Shown one piece after another: positions 44,173 to 53,296 of a DNA stretch of 64,000 bases. Source of the DNA: Streptomyces alfalfae. Lineage in GTDB: Bacteria; Actinomycetota; Actinomycetes; Streptomycetales; Streptomycetaceae. Under the pieces are notes generated by a model. It saw only the letters and a list, made by a program, of their open reading frames with translations. It did not search any database and had not been told where the DNA came from. The translations under genes were made by a program, and so were the position numbers. Location: the NCBI RefSeq assembly GCF_004127445.1, contig NZ_QEXM01000003.1, positions 124,001 to 188,000 of the forward strand. Reading direction: 5' to 3'. Numbering within the stretch: the stretch's first letter is position 1; each line of letters opens with the position of its first letter.

Positions 44173-45279
44173 TCAGCCGTCGGGCAGGATGACCGCACGG
44201 CCGTTGACGCGGCCCGCGTGCAGGTCCTCGTACGCCTTCGGGGCGTCGTCCAGGGTGTACGTCTCGACGTGGACGTCGATCGCGCCCGCGCGGGCCAGGT
44301 CGAGGACTTCGGCCAGTTCCGCCCTGCTGCCCCAGTACGGGGAGCGGACGGCCACGTCGTACGCGGTGGTGCCGAAGCCGACGGACGCGGCCCCGCCGCC
44401 GATGCCGACGATGGAGACGTCCGCCTCGACGCCGGCGCAGGCGGCCGCCGTGGCGGCGGTGGGCGGCGCGCCGACGAAGTCGAACACCGCCCGGGCGCCG
44501 AGGCCACCGGTCAGCTCGCGCACCCGGCCCGCGGCGTGCTCGTCGGAGAGCACGGTCTCATGGGCGCCGACCGCGCGGGCGAGGCGCAGCTTCTCCTCCG
44601 TGACGTCCAGGGCGATCACCCGCGCCGGGGTCAGCGCGCGCAGGAGCTGGATGGCGACGTGACCGAGGCCGCCGGTGCCGATGACCACGGCGGTGCTGCC
44701 CGGCGTCAGCTTCGGCAGCGACGTCTTGATCGCGTGGTACGGGGTCAGTCCCGCGTCGGTGAGCGGCACGGCGGCCACCGGGTCGAGGCCGCCCAGGGGC
44801 ACCAGGTGCCGGGGGTCGTCCACGATCATGTACTCGGCGATGGCGCCGGGCGCCCCGAGGCCGGGCGGGCGGATGCCCAGCTCGGCGGCGCGCGTGCAGT
44901 AGTTCTCCTTGCCCTGCGCGCACAGCAGGCAGCTTCCGCAGCCCCAGGGCCCGTAGACGGCGACGGAGTCCCCGACCTCGAAGCCGGTGACCCCTTCACC
45001 CAGGGCCGCGACCGTGCCCGCGCCCTCGTGGCCGAGGGTCAGCGGCAGCGGGAAGGCCAGCGCCTCGGCCGGCATGCTCATCACCGCGATGTCGGAGTGG
45101 CAGACTCCCGCCGCGGTGACCTTCAGGAGCACCTGGCCCGGCCCCGGCTCGGGGCGCGGGACGGTGACCACCTCGGGGGCGGCGCCGACACTGCGGTACT
45201 GCACCGCCTTCATCTCCGCGGGCATCGCGCCTGTCCGCGCCGCTTCCGCAGGCATCGTGTCCGTACGCATCGTGCTCAC
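44173..45279 (-). CDS. Zinc-dependent alcohol dehydrogenase
   Basis: A 368-residue medium-chain dehydrogenase. Catalytic zinc ligands lie in AGVCHSD and GHEGAG; the structural zinc loop is GCGSCLLCAQGKENYC; the Rossmann motif is GTGGLGHVAIQLLRAL, followed by an acidic residue (ALDVTEEK) favouring NAD. The N-terminal 20 residues before MKAVQYRSVG are extra; the ATG there (45213) is a possible alternative start. It lies 50 bp after an SDR and TetR gene on the same strand and probably acts in the same pathway on an alcohol or aldehyde. Confidence 0.92.
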   Translation of the reverse strand: MSTMRTDTMPAEAARTGAMPAEMKAVQYRSVGAAPEVVTVPRPEPGPGQVLLKVTAAGVCHSDIAVMSMPAEALAFPLPLTLGHEGAGTVAALGEGVTGFEVGDSVAVYGPWGCGSCLLCAQGKENYCTRAAELGIRPPGLGAPGAIAEYMIVDDPRHLVPLGGLDPVAAVPLTDAGLTPYHAIKTSLPKLTPGSTAVVIGTGGLGHVAIQLLRALTPARVIALDVTEEKLRLARAVGAHETVLSDEHAAGRVRELTGGLGARAVFDFVGAPPTAATAAACAGVEADVSIVGIGGGAASVGFGTTAYDVAVRSPYWGSRAELAEVLDLARAGAIDVHVETYTLDDAPKAYEDLHAGRVNGRAVILPDG

Positions 45280-45329
45280 TTCTCCTCGCTCCTCTCCCGG
45301 TCCCCCGGCCGGTCCGTGTCCTGGGTGGG

Positions 45330-46112
45330 TCAGCGCGCCGCGTAGCCGCCGTCGACCAGGTGGTAGCTGCCGTTGACGAACGACGCGCGGTCGGAGAGCA
45401 GGAACAGCGTCAGCTCGGCGACCTCCTCGGCCGTGCCGAGGCGTCCCTGGGGGTGCAGCGCGACGAGCTGCTCGCGCTGGGCGGCGTCACCCTTGAGCAG
45501 CGGGGTGTCGATGAACCCCGGGGCGACCGCGTTGACCCGTACGCCGCGCGACGCGTACTCCACGGCGGCGGTCTTGGTGAGGCCGACGACCGCGTGCTTG
45601 GCGGCGGAGTAGGCGGGCGAGCCCGCGAAGCCGTTGGCGCCGAGGATGGAGGACATGTTGACGACGGCGCCGCCGCCCGCGGCGATGAGGTGCGGCAGCT
45701 CGTACCGCAGGGAGTAGAAGACGCCGTTGAGGTTGGTGTCGATGACGCGCCGCCAGTCCTCCACGGCGTACTCACCGGTCGGGGCTGAGGCGCCGGCGAT
45801 CCCCGCGTTGTTCACGGCCAGGTGCAGCGCGCCGTACGTCCGCACGGCGGACTCGACGGCCTCGCGCACCGACTCGGGGTCGGTGACGTCGACCTTCACG
45901 GCGGCGGCCCGGCCGCCGGACTCGGTCAGCTCGCGGGCGACGTCCCGCGCGCCCGCCTCGTTGAAGTCGGCGACGACGACGGAGGCTCCCGCCGCGGCGA
46001 GGCGGCGGGCGACTTCGAGGCCGATGCCGGAGGCGGCTCCGGTGACGAGGGCGGTCCGGCCCGCGAACTCCGCCGGGACGGCCGCGCTGGTGCTGGTGCT
46101 GGCATTGCTCAT
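45330..46112 (-). CDS. Short-chain dehydrogenase/reductase (SDR)
   Basis: A classical 260-residue SDR: TGAASGIGLEVAR cofactor loop, VVADFNEAG with Asp for NAD, NNAGIAG, the catalytic Ser in NMSSILG and YSAAKHA. The sequence resembles cyclopentanol or 3-oxoacyl reductases. It follows the TetR gene after 14 bp and precedes the alcohol dehydrogenase, so the three form one operon controlled by the TetR protein. Confidence 0.92.
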   Translation of the reverse strand: MSNASTSTSAAVPAEFAGRTALVTGAASGIGLEVARRLAAAGASVVVADFNEAGARDVARELTESGGRAAAVKVDVTDPESVREAVESAVRTYGALHLAVNNAGIAGASAPTGEYAVEDWRRVIDTNLNGVFYSLRYELPHLIAAGGGAVVNMSSILGANGFAGSPAYSAAKHAVVGLTKTAAVEYASRGVRVNAVAPGFIDTPLLKGDAAQREQLVALHPQGRLGTAEEVAELTLFLLSDRASFVNGSYHLVDGGYAAR

Positions 46113-46126
46113 GGTGGTGCCTGGTT

Positions 46127-46774
46127 TCAGTCGGTGGTGCTGGGTGCGGGTTCGGCGGCCAGGGCCGCGAACGCCGAGTCGATGAGGAGCGGGAGCGGTT
46201 CGCTCTCGCCCGGCGCGATCCAGAAGCGGACAGCCGTGGCGAACGCCCCGACCGCCAGCGAGACGGCGAGCGCGGGGCGCAGGTCGCGCTCGGCGTCCAT
46301 GCCGAGGCGCCGCGCCACGATCAGCACGGACTCGGCCTCGGCCTCGTCCTGGACCCGCAAGTAGGCGGGGAGCAGCGAGGGCTCCGCGTGGAGCAGCCGC
46401 AGCAGGTCTCCCGAGCGCGGCAGGCGGTGCCAGGCGGTCGGTTCGCCGTCGAGCCAGGTCCGCAGGGCCCGGTGGTAGGCCGTGAGGGGGCTCTCGTCGG
46501 CGGGCCGCGCGGCGAGCGCGGCGTTGATCCGCGCGAAGTCGGCGCGCAGCGCGTCGACCAGGGCGTCCTCCTTGCCGGAGAAGTACCGGGAGAAGGTGCG
46601 GCGGGAGACGTCGGCGCGCTCGCTGATCATCTCGACGGTGACCTGGTCGAGCCCGTGGGCGAGAGCCAGGTCCACGGCGGCGTCGGCCATGGTCTCCCGG
46701 CTCTCCTGCACCTTGCGGGTCCTGCGGCCCTCACTCCTGCGGGCCTCACTGCCGCGACCCTCGTTGCTGCTCAT
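46127..46774 (-). CDS. TetR-family transcriptional regulator
   Basis: A 215-residue repressor. The HTH lies in ALAHGLDQVTVEMISERADVSRRTFSRYFSGKEDAL; the C-terminal domain has WLDGEPTAWHRLPRSGDLLRLLHAEPSLLPAY, typical of the MftR/AcrR-like group. ATG 46774 is chosen; an operator-like double palindrome lies 20 bp upstream. First gene of the TetR-SDR-alcohol dehydrogenase operon. Confidence 0.92.
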   Translation of the reverse strand: MSSNEGRGSEARRSEGRRTRKVQESRETMADAAVDLALAHGLDQVTVEMISERADVSRRTFSRYFSGKEDALVDALRADFARINAALAARPADESPLTAYHRALRTWLDGEPTAWHRLPRSGDLLRLLHAEPSLLPAYLRVQDEAEAESVLIVARRLGMDAERDLRPALAVSLAVGAFATAVRFWIAPGESEPLPLLIDSAFAALAAEPAPSTTD

Positions 46775-46793
46775 GTCTTCGACTGTACTCCTC

Positions 46794-46833
46794 GAACTGT
46801 CCCAACGGGACACATGGCCCGTCGGGACAGTTC
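46794..46833. promoter_or_regulatory. Double palindromic operator upstream of tetR
   Basis: A 40-bp element with perfect outer 10-bp arms, GAACTGTCCC (46794-46803) and GGGACAGTTC (46824-46833), and an inner perfect palindrome TGTCCC-AAC-GGGACA (46798-46812). This is enough for two TetR dimers. Confidence 0.6.
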
Positions 46834-46867
46834 ACGTGGTCCAGCCGTCACCGCCGATGGCAGGCGG

Positions 46868-48064
46868 TCACCCGAGGCCTGGCGGCAGCTTCGCGCCCTT
46901 CGGGGCGGGCGCCCCGCAGAACTCCGCCTCGATCACGGCGACGTACAGCGACCCGTCCGGCAGCCAGTCGCCGTTGACGTTGAACGTCAGCTGACGCCTG
47001 CCGTCGGGCGTGCCGACCATCGCGGAGAGCGAGCCGTTCGTACGGCCGCTCTTGCCCACCACCTTCACTCCGCAGGACAGCTCGGCGAACTCGACGCCGA
47101 GCCCGTATCCCAGCCCCTCGCCCACCGGCACCTCGTCGAGCATCGCCGTCATCTGCGCGCGGGGAAGCAACGTGCCGCGCATGAGCGCGCGGTGGAAGCG
47201 GTTGAGGTCGCCCGCGGTGGAGATGACGTCGCCGGCCGCGCCGAGCCAGGTCATGTTCTGTTCGGTGGCGTCGACGACGGGTGCGTCGGGGGCCTCCTGG
47301 TGCAGCCGCGAGTAGCCGACCGGGTGCGGCTTCGGCATCCGGGGGTCGGCGCCGGGGAACGAGGTGCCGCGCAGCTTCAGCGGGCGGATGAGGCGGCGGG
47401 TGACCTCGCGCTCGTAGGTGCGGCCGGTCGCCTTCTCGATGACCATCCCGGCGATCACGTAGTTGGTGTTGGAGTACAGCGGGTTCTTCTCCGGGTCGGG
47501 GTGGGGCGGCTGCTTCAGGGCCAGCGCCACCAGGTCCTCGGGGGCGTGGTCGTCGTAGCGGTGCTCGGGGAAGCCGGGGCCCGCGGCGTCGTGCGCGAAC
47601 CGCGGGTCGTCGGTGTGGCTCGCGATACCGCTGGTGTGGTTCAGGAGCTGCCGCAGGGTGATCTCGCCGCCGTCGTAGCCGTTGCCCCGCACCAGGCCGG
47701 GCAGCCACTTCTCGACCGTGTCGTCCAGGTCGAGCCTCCCCTCCGCCTCCAGCTGGAGCAGGACGGTCGCGATGAACGTCTTGGTGATGCTGGCCCCGCG
47801 GAAGTGGTCACCGGCCGAACGCGCACGCCCCGTGGCGGTGTCCGCGTGCCCGGCGGCCCCGAACCACGTCGCCGCGCCGTCCCGGGCCAGCGCGGCCACC
47901 CCGGGCTGACCGCCCTTGTCGATCAGGTCGTTCAGCGCCCTCGCGGTGGCCGTGTGCCCCGGTCCCCGCTCCGCCGCCTGTGCGGCCGGGGTGAGCGTCG
48001 CCGCGCCCAGGGCCCCCGTCACGGCCAGTGCGAGCAGAGCGGTACGTGCGGCTCGTCGCTTCAT
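46868..48064 (-). CDS. Secreted serine hydrolase (beta-lactamase / D-Ala-D-Ala carboxypeptidase fold)
   Basis: A 398-residue exported hydrolase. A signal peptide (RRAARTALLALAVTGALGAATLTPAAQA) leads to a class C-like fold with ASITKTF (Ser-x-x-Lys), YSNTNY (Tyr-x-Asn) and GKSGRTNG as the KTG-like box. Streptomyces R61-type DD-peptidases, esterases and D-aminopeptidases share these motifs; no feature favours beta-lactam resistance. It is divergent from the FG-GAP protein gene, with 217 bp between starts. Confidence 0.9.
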   Translation of the reverse strand: MKRRAARTALLALAVTGALGAATLTPAAQAAERGPGHTATARALNDLIDKGGQPGVAALARDGAATWFGAAGHADTATGRARSAGDHFRGASITKTFIATVLLQLEAEGRLDLDDTVEKWLPGLVRGNGYDGGEITLRQLLNHTSGIASHTDDPRFAHDAAGPGFPEHRYDDHAPEDLVALALKQPPHPDPEKNPLYSNTNYVIAGMVIEKATGRTYEREVTRRLIRPLKLRGTSFPGADPRMPKPHPVGYSRLHQEAPDAPVVDATEQNMTWLGAAGDVISTAGDLNRFHRALMRGTLLPRAQMTAMLDEVPVGEGLGYGLGVEFAELSCGVKVVGKSGRTNGSLSAMVGTPDGRRQLTFNVNGDWLPDGSLYVAVIEAEFCGAPAPKGAKLPPGLG

Positions 48065-48281
48065 GTGTCTCGTCTCCCGAGTGACTTACGGGGCCGGTGG
48101 GGCCCTGTGGTGCGGGTGACGCCGAACTCCGGCCGCGGGGTTGCTCGTTGCCCGCCGCCGCTCCCCACCTCCCCGCCCGGAGGACATCACCGGGGATTCC
48201 GGGATCTTGGCTGATATACGCTGCTGCTACTTTCCCGGCAGAGCGCCGGGAGGGACATCAAGCCCGGGGGGGCTCACTCGT

Positions 48282-50471
48282 ATGACCAGGCAATCCCGCG
48301 CGCTCCTGAGAAGCGCGCTTCCGAAGAGTGTGCTGGTGTCGGCGCTCGCGCTGAGCGTCATCGCGCCGTACGCCCAGGCGGCGCCCGCGTCGGCGACCGC
48401 GGCCGTCCCCGCCGGCATCGGCCCGTGGACGGCGCCGAAGGAACTGGCCGGGGTCACCGCCGTGGTCGACCTGAAGTCGGCCCGCGACGGCAGCGTGGCC
48501 GGACTCTTCACGCGGGACGGCGAGACCGTCCTCTCGGTGCTCCCCGCGGGCAGCACCACCTGGGGCGCGGCCACTCCCGCGCCGGCCGCCCGGCTCCAGC
48601 GCACCGACGACGGCGCCGTCTCGCTGCTCTGGTGGGAGGGCGCGGCCGACGGCGGGACCCGCACGCTCAAGATGTCGCGCCTCGCGGCGGACGGCGGCGA
48701 CTTCACACCCGCCGAGACCGTCACCACGGGCACGCTCGCCCAGGACCAGGTCCACTCACGCACCCAGGTCACCACGCTCGCGGCCAACGCCGAGGGCCAC
48801 CAGGCCGTCGCGTGGATGGACGCGGAGCACCGCCTGACCGTCGTGGAGCGGCCGGGCCCCGACGGCGCCTGGTCGACGCCGAAGACCCTCGACCAGCTGC
48901 CCGACCCGATCGTCCGCGACGACAACGTCTACGACTACGTCCTGCACGACATGCGCGTGGCCGTCGACCCCGCGGGCACGGTCGGAGTGCTCTGGGGCGG
49001 CAACAGCCGCTACACGGGCGACGGCGTCGACCCGGACCCGTCGGCGTACCAGTGGCACTACAAGTACCTGGAGAAGCCGGCGGGCGCCGACGCCGCCTGG
49101 ACCGCCCCCCGGGACGTGCCGCAGCTCGGCGAGCAGCCCGGACAGGTCACGCTGGCCGCCCACCCGCAAGGCGGTTTCCACCTCCTGGAGAACGGCTCCT
49201 ACGCGCGCAAGGCGGCCGGGGCCGCGGAGTGGGGCCCGGCGGAGCCGGTGGGGATCGGCTCCCAGTCGCACGTGCCCGCCGAGCTGCACACCGCCGCGAA
49301 CGGCGACGTCACGGCCGTCGGCATGCAGGGCTCGGGTGCTCCCGGCGTCGCCACCCGCCTCGCCTCGCGCGGCAGTTGGGGCGAGACCCGGAAGCTGGCG
49401 TCGAACGTCGTGTCGGACTCGGTGAGCTCCGTGGCGACCGCGGGCGCCGTCGTCGTCACGTACACGCAGAAGCGCTTCGAGCTCGGCCGCACCGTGCGCC
49501 AGGACTTCGTCGCCCAGACCGTCGAGGGCGGTGACGTGGCGAAGCCGCGCACGCTCAACGCCCTGACCAAGGACACCGGGAGCACCGGCCGCGTGGCCGC
49601 CGACGCCAAGGGCCGCCCGGTGGCGGTGTGGACGCAGGCGGCCGCCGACGGCGGCACGCGCGCCGCGTACACCGCGACGACGGGCGCACGCGCCCTGCCC
49701 CGGTGGCACGACTACGCCGACTCCGCGCGGGGTGACGTCGTCGGCCTGTCGCCCAGTGACTCGATGAGGCTCTACACCGGGGACACCGCCAACCCGACGG
49801 AGACGTTCTCGGTGTCGCCGTGGAAGGACACGACGCGGGTCGTGCCGTTCGGCGACTTCGACGGCGACCGCTGCAACGACATGGTCGTGCGGCTGCCGGA
49901 GGGCGAGGTCAGGCTGTACACCCCGGTGTGCGGGGGCGGGCTGCCCGCGCCCGAATCGGAGCACAAGCGGCTCGCCCGCGACTGGAGCAAGTACGACACG
50001 CTGTTCGCGAGCGGCGACCAGACCGGCGACGGCCGCCCCGACCTGCTGGCCCGCGACAAAGCCACCGGTGACGTCTACCGCTACACCCACGACGGCGCCG
50101 GGGGCTTCGAGGCGCGCGTGAAGATCCGCTCCGCCTGGACCGGCTACAAGAAGGTCGTCGGCGCCGGGGACCTGAACGGCGACGGCCTCGGCGACGTGCT
50201 CGCCCTCGACGACGCCGGGGTCCTGTGGCGCTACGACGGCCTGTCCACCGGCAAGCTGAAGGACCGCGTCCGCGTCTTCAAGGACTGGGGGTCCACGTAC
50301 ACGGACGTCATCGGCGCGGGTGACGTCGACGGCGACGGCAAGCAGGACCTGCTCTCGCGCGACACCTCCGACCGCGTGTGGCTCAACGCGGGCGACGGCG
50401 ACGGCACCTTCCAGAACCGGGTCGCCTTCGGTGACGCGAGCTACTGGAAGGGGTGGACGTCCCTCGGCTGA
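48282..50471 (+). CDS. Secreted FG-GAP/VCBS repeat protein
   Basis: A 729-residue exported protein of unknown role. After a signal peptide ending near PYAQAAPA, residues 40-480 look like a beta-propeller of irregular repeats (for example GHQAVAWMDAEHRLTVVE). Residues 510-729 hold four FG-GAP repeats with calcium-type loops: GDFDGDRCND, GDQTGDGRPD, GDLNGDGLGD and GDVDGDGKQD. Family members bind Ca2+ and mediate adhesion or substrate contact. ATG 48282 lies 30 bp after GGGAGG, so translation may begin nearer by; no closer in-frame start was found. Confidence 0.85.
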   Translation: MTRQSRALLRSALPKSVLVSALALSVIAPYAQAAPASATAAVPAGIGPWTAPKELAGVTAVVDLKSARDGSVAGLFTRDGETVLSVLPAGSTTWGAATPAPAARLQRTDDGAVSLLWWEGAADGGTRTLKMSRLAADGGDFTPAETVTTGTLAQDQVHSRTQVTTLAANAEGHQAVAWMDAEHRLTVVERPGPDGAWSTPKTLDQLPDPIVRDDNVYDYVLHDMRVAVDPAGTVGVLWGGNSRYTGDGVDPDPSAYQWHYKYLEKPAGADAAWTAPRDVPQLGEQPGQVTLAAHPQGGFHLLENGSYARKAAGAAEWGPAEPVGIGSQSHVPAELHTAANGDVTAVGMQGSGAPGVATRLASRGSWGETRKLASNVVSDSVSSVATAGAVVVTYTQKRFELGRTVRQDFVAQTVEGGDVAKPRTLNALTKDTGSTGRVAADAKGRPVAVWTQAAADGGTRAAYTATTGARALPRWHDYADSARGDVVGLSPSDSMRLYTGDTANPTETFSVSPWKDTTRVVPFGDFDGDRCNDMVVRLPEGEVRLYTPVCGGGLPAPESEHKRLARDWSKYDTLFASGDQTGDGRPDLLARDKATGDVYRYTHDGAGGFEARVKIRSAWTGYKKVVGAGDLNGDGLGDVLALDDAGVLWRYDGLSTGKLKDRVRVFKDWGSTYTDVIGAGDVDGDGKQDLLSRDTSDRVWLNAGDGDGTFQNRVAFGDASYWKGWTSLG

Positions 50472-50503
50472 GCCGCGGCATCCGCCCTCCGGCCGACCGG
50501 CTT

Positions 50504-50533
50504 CGGGGCCGCCCCGCACGGGTGGCGGCCCCG
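50504..50533. terminator. Bidirectional terminator
   Basis: A perfect 10-bp stem CGGGGCCGCC / GGCGGCCCCG with a 10-base loop between the converging FG-GAP and M1 peptidase genes. Confidence 0.7.
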
Positions 50534-50540
50534 GAACGGA

Positions 50541-51953
50541 TCAGTCCGGCTTTCCCGGCTCGTAGAGCCACGTCGCGAACAGGTCGGAGAGATCCGCTCC
50601 CGACTTCTCCTCGCAGAGGGCGATGAAGTCCTCGGTGCGGGCGTTCTGGTGGCGATGCTGACGCGTCCAGGTCCGGAGGACGTCGAAGAAGACGTCGTCC
50701 CCGATCTCCTCGCGCACCTTGTGCAGCGTCATGGCGCCCCTGCCGTACACCGGCGGGTCGGAGGTGCGGGGGCCGCTGGGCGGGGCCGCCGGGGGGAAGT
50801 CCCAGATCCCCTCGCTCTCGGGGTGGCTGCCGTCGTGGAAGGCGTCGAAGATCTCGTCGGCGGTGTCGCCGTCGTGGTCCTCCTGCCAGAGCCACTCCGC
50901 GTACGTGGCGAAGCCCTCGTTGAGCCACATGTCCTTCCACTCGCGCGGGGTCACGGAGTTGCCGAACCACTGGTGGGCCAGTTCGTGCACCACCAGCGTG
51001 TCCTCGGGCGCCTCGTCGAAGTAGGGCCGCGTCTGGGTCTCCAGGGCGTAGCCGAGGCCGGGCAGATGGTCCACGGTGGCCCCCACCGAGGAGAAGGGGT
51101 AGGGCCCGAAGCGCTCGCTCGCCCAGTCGGTGACCTCGGGCACCAGGTCCTCGACGCCCTCGGCGTCCTCGGCCTCGTCGGGGTCCACGGCGATGTGCAC
51201 GGGGATGCCGTCGGAGGTCCGGCCCTGGTGCAGGTCGAAGTAGCCGACGGTCACGTTGGCCAGGTAGCCGGCCATGGGCTCCTCGCTGCGCCAGTGGCTG
51301 GTGACGCGCTTGCCCTCGTCCTCCTCCTTGCGCGGCTCGCCGTTGCTCACCACGTCGTACGGGTCGCCGTCCTCGTCCTTGGGCACGGAGACCGTGATGT
51401 CGTAGGCGGCCTTGTCGGAGGGGTGGTGGTTGCCGGGGAACCACGTCATGGAGCCGGTCGGTTCGCCCAGCGCGGTCGAGCCGTCGTCGGTCTCGATCCA
51501 GCCCTCGACCCCCCCGTCGGCGTCCTCGATCATCCTCGGCGTTCCGTCGTAGGTGACGGTCGTCTCGAAGGTCGCGCCGTCCCGCACGGTCTTCTCGGGC
51601 GTCAGCACCAGCTCGTTCTTCTCGCGCGTGAAGCGGGCCTTCGCGCCGTCCACTTCGGCACGGCGCACCGTCAGGCCCGCGAGGTCGAGGTCGAAGCGGC
51701 TCAGGTCCTGGGTGGCGCGGGCGGTGATGACCGCGGTGGCCTTGAGGTGGTTGGTCTCGGGGACGTAGTCGAGGGTCAGGGCGTAGTGCGCGACGTCGTA
51801 GCCGCCGTTGCCCAGCTCCGGAAAGAGGGCGTCCCCGGCCCCGCGGGCGCCCGGCCGGCCCGCCGGGGTCTCGTCGCCTGGGCCCGTGCAGGCGGCTCCC
51901 GCCACCAGGGCGAGTGCGGTCAACCACGCGTACGGCCGTATGTGTCGGCTCAT
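50541..51953 (-). CDS. M1-family metallopeptidase (lipoprotein)
   Basis: A 470-residue zinc aminopeptidase-fold protein. The N-terminal signal ends at a lipobox-like AGAAC, so it is probably membrane-anchored outside the cell. Zinc ligands are His323 and His327 in HELAHQWFG with the distal Glu in NEGFATYAEWL, and GLGYALETQTRPYF stands where M1 enzymes have GxMEN, a departure from the aminopeptidase exopeptidase motif. That change and the short length, about half of PepN, suggest a compact secreted member with altered N-terminus recognition. Confidence 0.9.
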   Translation of the reverse strand: MSRHIRPYAWLTALALVAGAACTGPGDETPAGRPGARGAGDALFPELGNGGYDVAHYALTLDYVPETNHLKATAVITARATQDLSRFDLDLAGLTVRRAEVDGAKARFTREKNELVLTPEKTVRDGATFETTVTYDGTPRMIEDADGGVEGWIETDDGSTALGEPTGSMTWFPGNHHPSDKAAYDITVSVPKDEDGDPYDVVSNGEPRKEEDEGKRVTSHWRSEEPMAGYLANVTVGYFDLHQGRTSDGIPVHIAVDPDEAEDAEGVEDLVPEVTDWASERFGPYPFSSVGATVDHLPGLGYALETQTRPYFDEAPEDTLVVHELAHQWFGNSVTPREWKDMWLNEGFATYAEWLWQEDHDGDTADEIFDAFHDGSHPESEGIWDFPPAAPPSGPRTSDPPVYGRGAMTLHKVREEIGDDVFFDVLRTWTRQHRHQNARTEDFIALCEEKSGADLSDLFATWLYEPGKPD

Positions 51954-52093
51954 TGCTGTCTCCCCCTGTGCGGCACGTCCATATGATCATGGACCATACG
52001 GGTACAGCAGAGCCGACCAGGGCGTATCGCCCCTCGCGTGCGGAGGGCCGCGCGGCACGACGGCCACACGGCTCCGGCGCAGGGGCCCCTCCG

Positions 52094-53188
52094 TCAGGTG
52101 GCCACCGTCTCGCCGGTGATCAGCCGGGTCAGGCCGGGCAGACCGCCCTCGGCGTGGGCGCGGCGCTGACGGTCGGCGGGGGTGCCCTCCTGGAGCAGCC
52201 GGTGCACCAGCGAGGTCACCTCCCGGGTGTCCCCGGCCTCGTCGAGGGCCGGGGTGAGGTGGTCGAGCAGCATGCACAGGACGTCGCCCGCCCTGCGCGA
52301 CCGGCCGTCCGGATCGACCAGCCGGCCGCTCAGGCCGTGCCGTGCGGCGTGCCAGTTCATGGCCTGGAGCAGTTCGTGCGGGCAGTCGGGGAGCGGGACG
52401 CCGGCCTTCTGCTCGCGCAGAGCGGTGGCGACGAGCGCCCTGACGATCCCGGCGAACATCACCGCCGCGTCGGCGCGGAGCTGCACGTCGGCGCAGCGCA
52501 CCTCGATCGTGGGGTACCGCTCGGAGAGGCGGGCCTGCCAGTAGAGCTGGCCGGTGTCGGTGATGATGCCGGTGTCCATGAGGGACTTGATGCGGCTGTC
52601 GTGGTCGGCGAGCGAGGTGAAGCGGGGCGGCGGGCCGCTGACGGCCCAGCGGCCGAACATGACGGTGCGCCAGCTCGCCCAGCCGGTGTCCTTGCCGTCC
52701 CAGAAGGGGGAGTTCGCGGACATGGCGACCAGGACGGGCAGCCAGATCCTGACCCTGCTCAGGACGGCGACGCCGGTCTCCTTGTCCGGGACGGCCGCGT
52801 GCACGTGCATGCCGTTGACCAGGTGTTCGGCCACGAGCTGCGGGGCATGGGTGCGCAGGGCCAGATAGCGGGCGTTCCGCGTCACCGGTACGGGCGCCTC
52901 CGTCCGGAACGGCGCGACGGCGCTCGCGGCGATGCGGCAGCCGTGCTTCTCGGCCGCGGTGCCGAGGGCGTGCCGGAGCCTCAGCAGGTGGCCGCCGACC
53001 TCGTCCAGGTCGGTGCAGACGGGCGTGGCGACCTCCACCTGGGCCTGGAGCAGTTCCGACTGGACCTCACCGTCCTCCGCGATGGGCCCGAGTCCGGCAG
53101 CCGCCCGCACCTGGTCCGCGAGCGGCACCGGCAGGCAGGTTCCCGGATCGAGCAGCAAGTACTCTTCCTCGACCCCAATCGTGATCAT
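52094..53188 (-). CDS. YbdK-type carboxylate-amine ligase (GCS2 family)
   Basis: A 364-residue ATP-dependent ligase related to glutamate-cysteine ligase 2 and YbdK. The start [58 protein letters not shown] and [14 protein letters not shown] are the ATP/Mg and substrate-binding blocks of the family. Actinobacteria use mycothiol and the family is often duplicated, so the true substrate pair is unknown. Divergent from the decarboxylase-fold gene across 108 bp. Confidence 0.92.
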   Translation of the reverse strand: MITIGVEEEYLLLDPGTCLPVPLADQVRAAAGLGPIAEDGEVQSELLQAQVEVATPVCTDLDEVGGHLLRLRHALGTAAEKHGCRIAASAVAPFRTEAPVPVTRNARYLALRTHAPQLVAEHLVNGMHVHAAVPDKETGVAVLSRVRIWLPVLVAMSANSPFWDGKDTGWASWRTVMFGRWAVSGPPPRFTSLADHDSRIKSLMDTGIITDTGQLYWQARLSERYPTIEVRCADVQLRADAAVMFAGIVRALVATALREQKAGVPLPDCPHELLQAMNWHAARHGLSGRLVDPDGRSRRAGDVLCMLLDHLTPALDEAGDTREVTSLVHRLLQEGTPADRQRRAHAEGGLPGLTRLITGETVAT

Positions 53189-53296
53189 GCGTCCCGAGTA
53201 CCCCCGGATCAAAGTGACTAATCGGACATGTTACGCCGCACCGCCGTTCGGGACAGTGTGGTTTTTGCCCGGATCACGGAGGGAACCCGGAGTGCC

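Noticed and set aside
48225-48281. Promoter TTGGCT...TACTTT before the FG-GAP gene
   Set aside because: Spacing of 15 bp is too short and both hexamers are weak.
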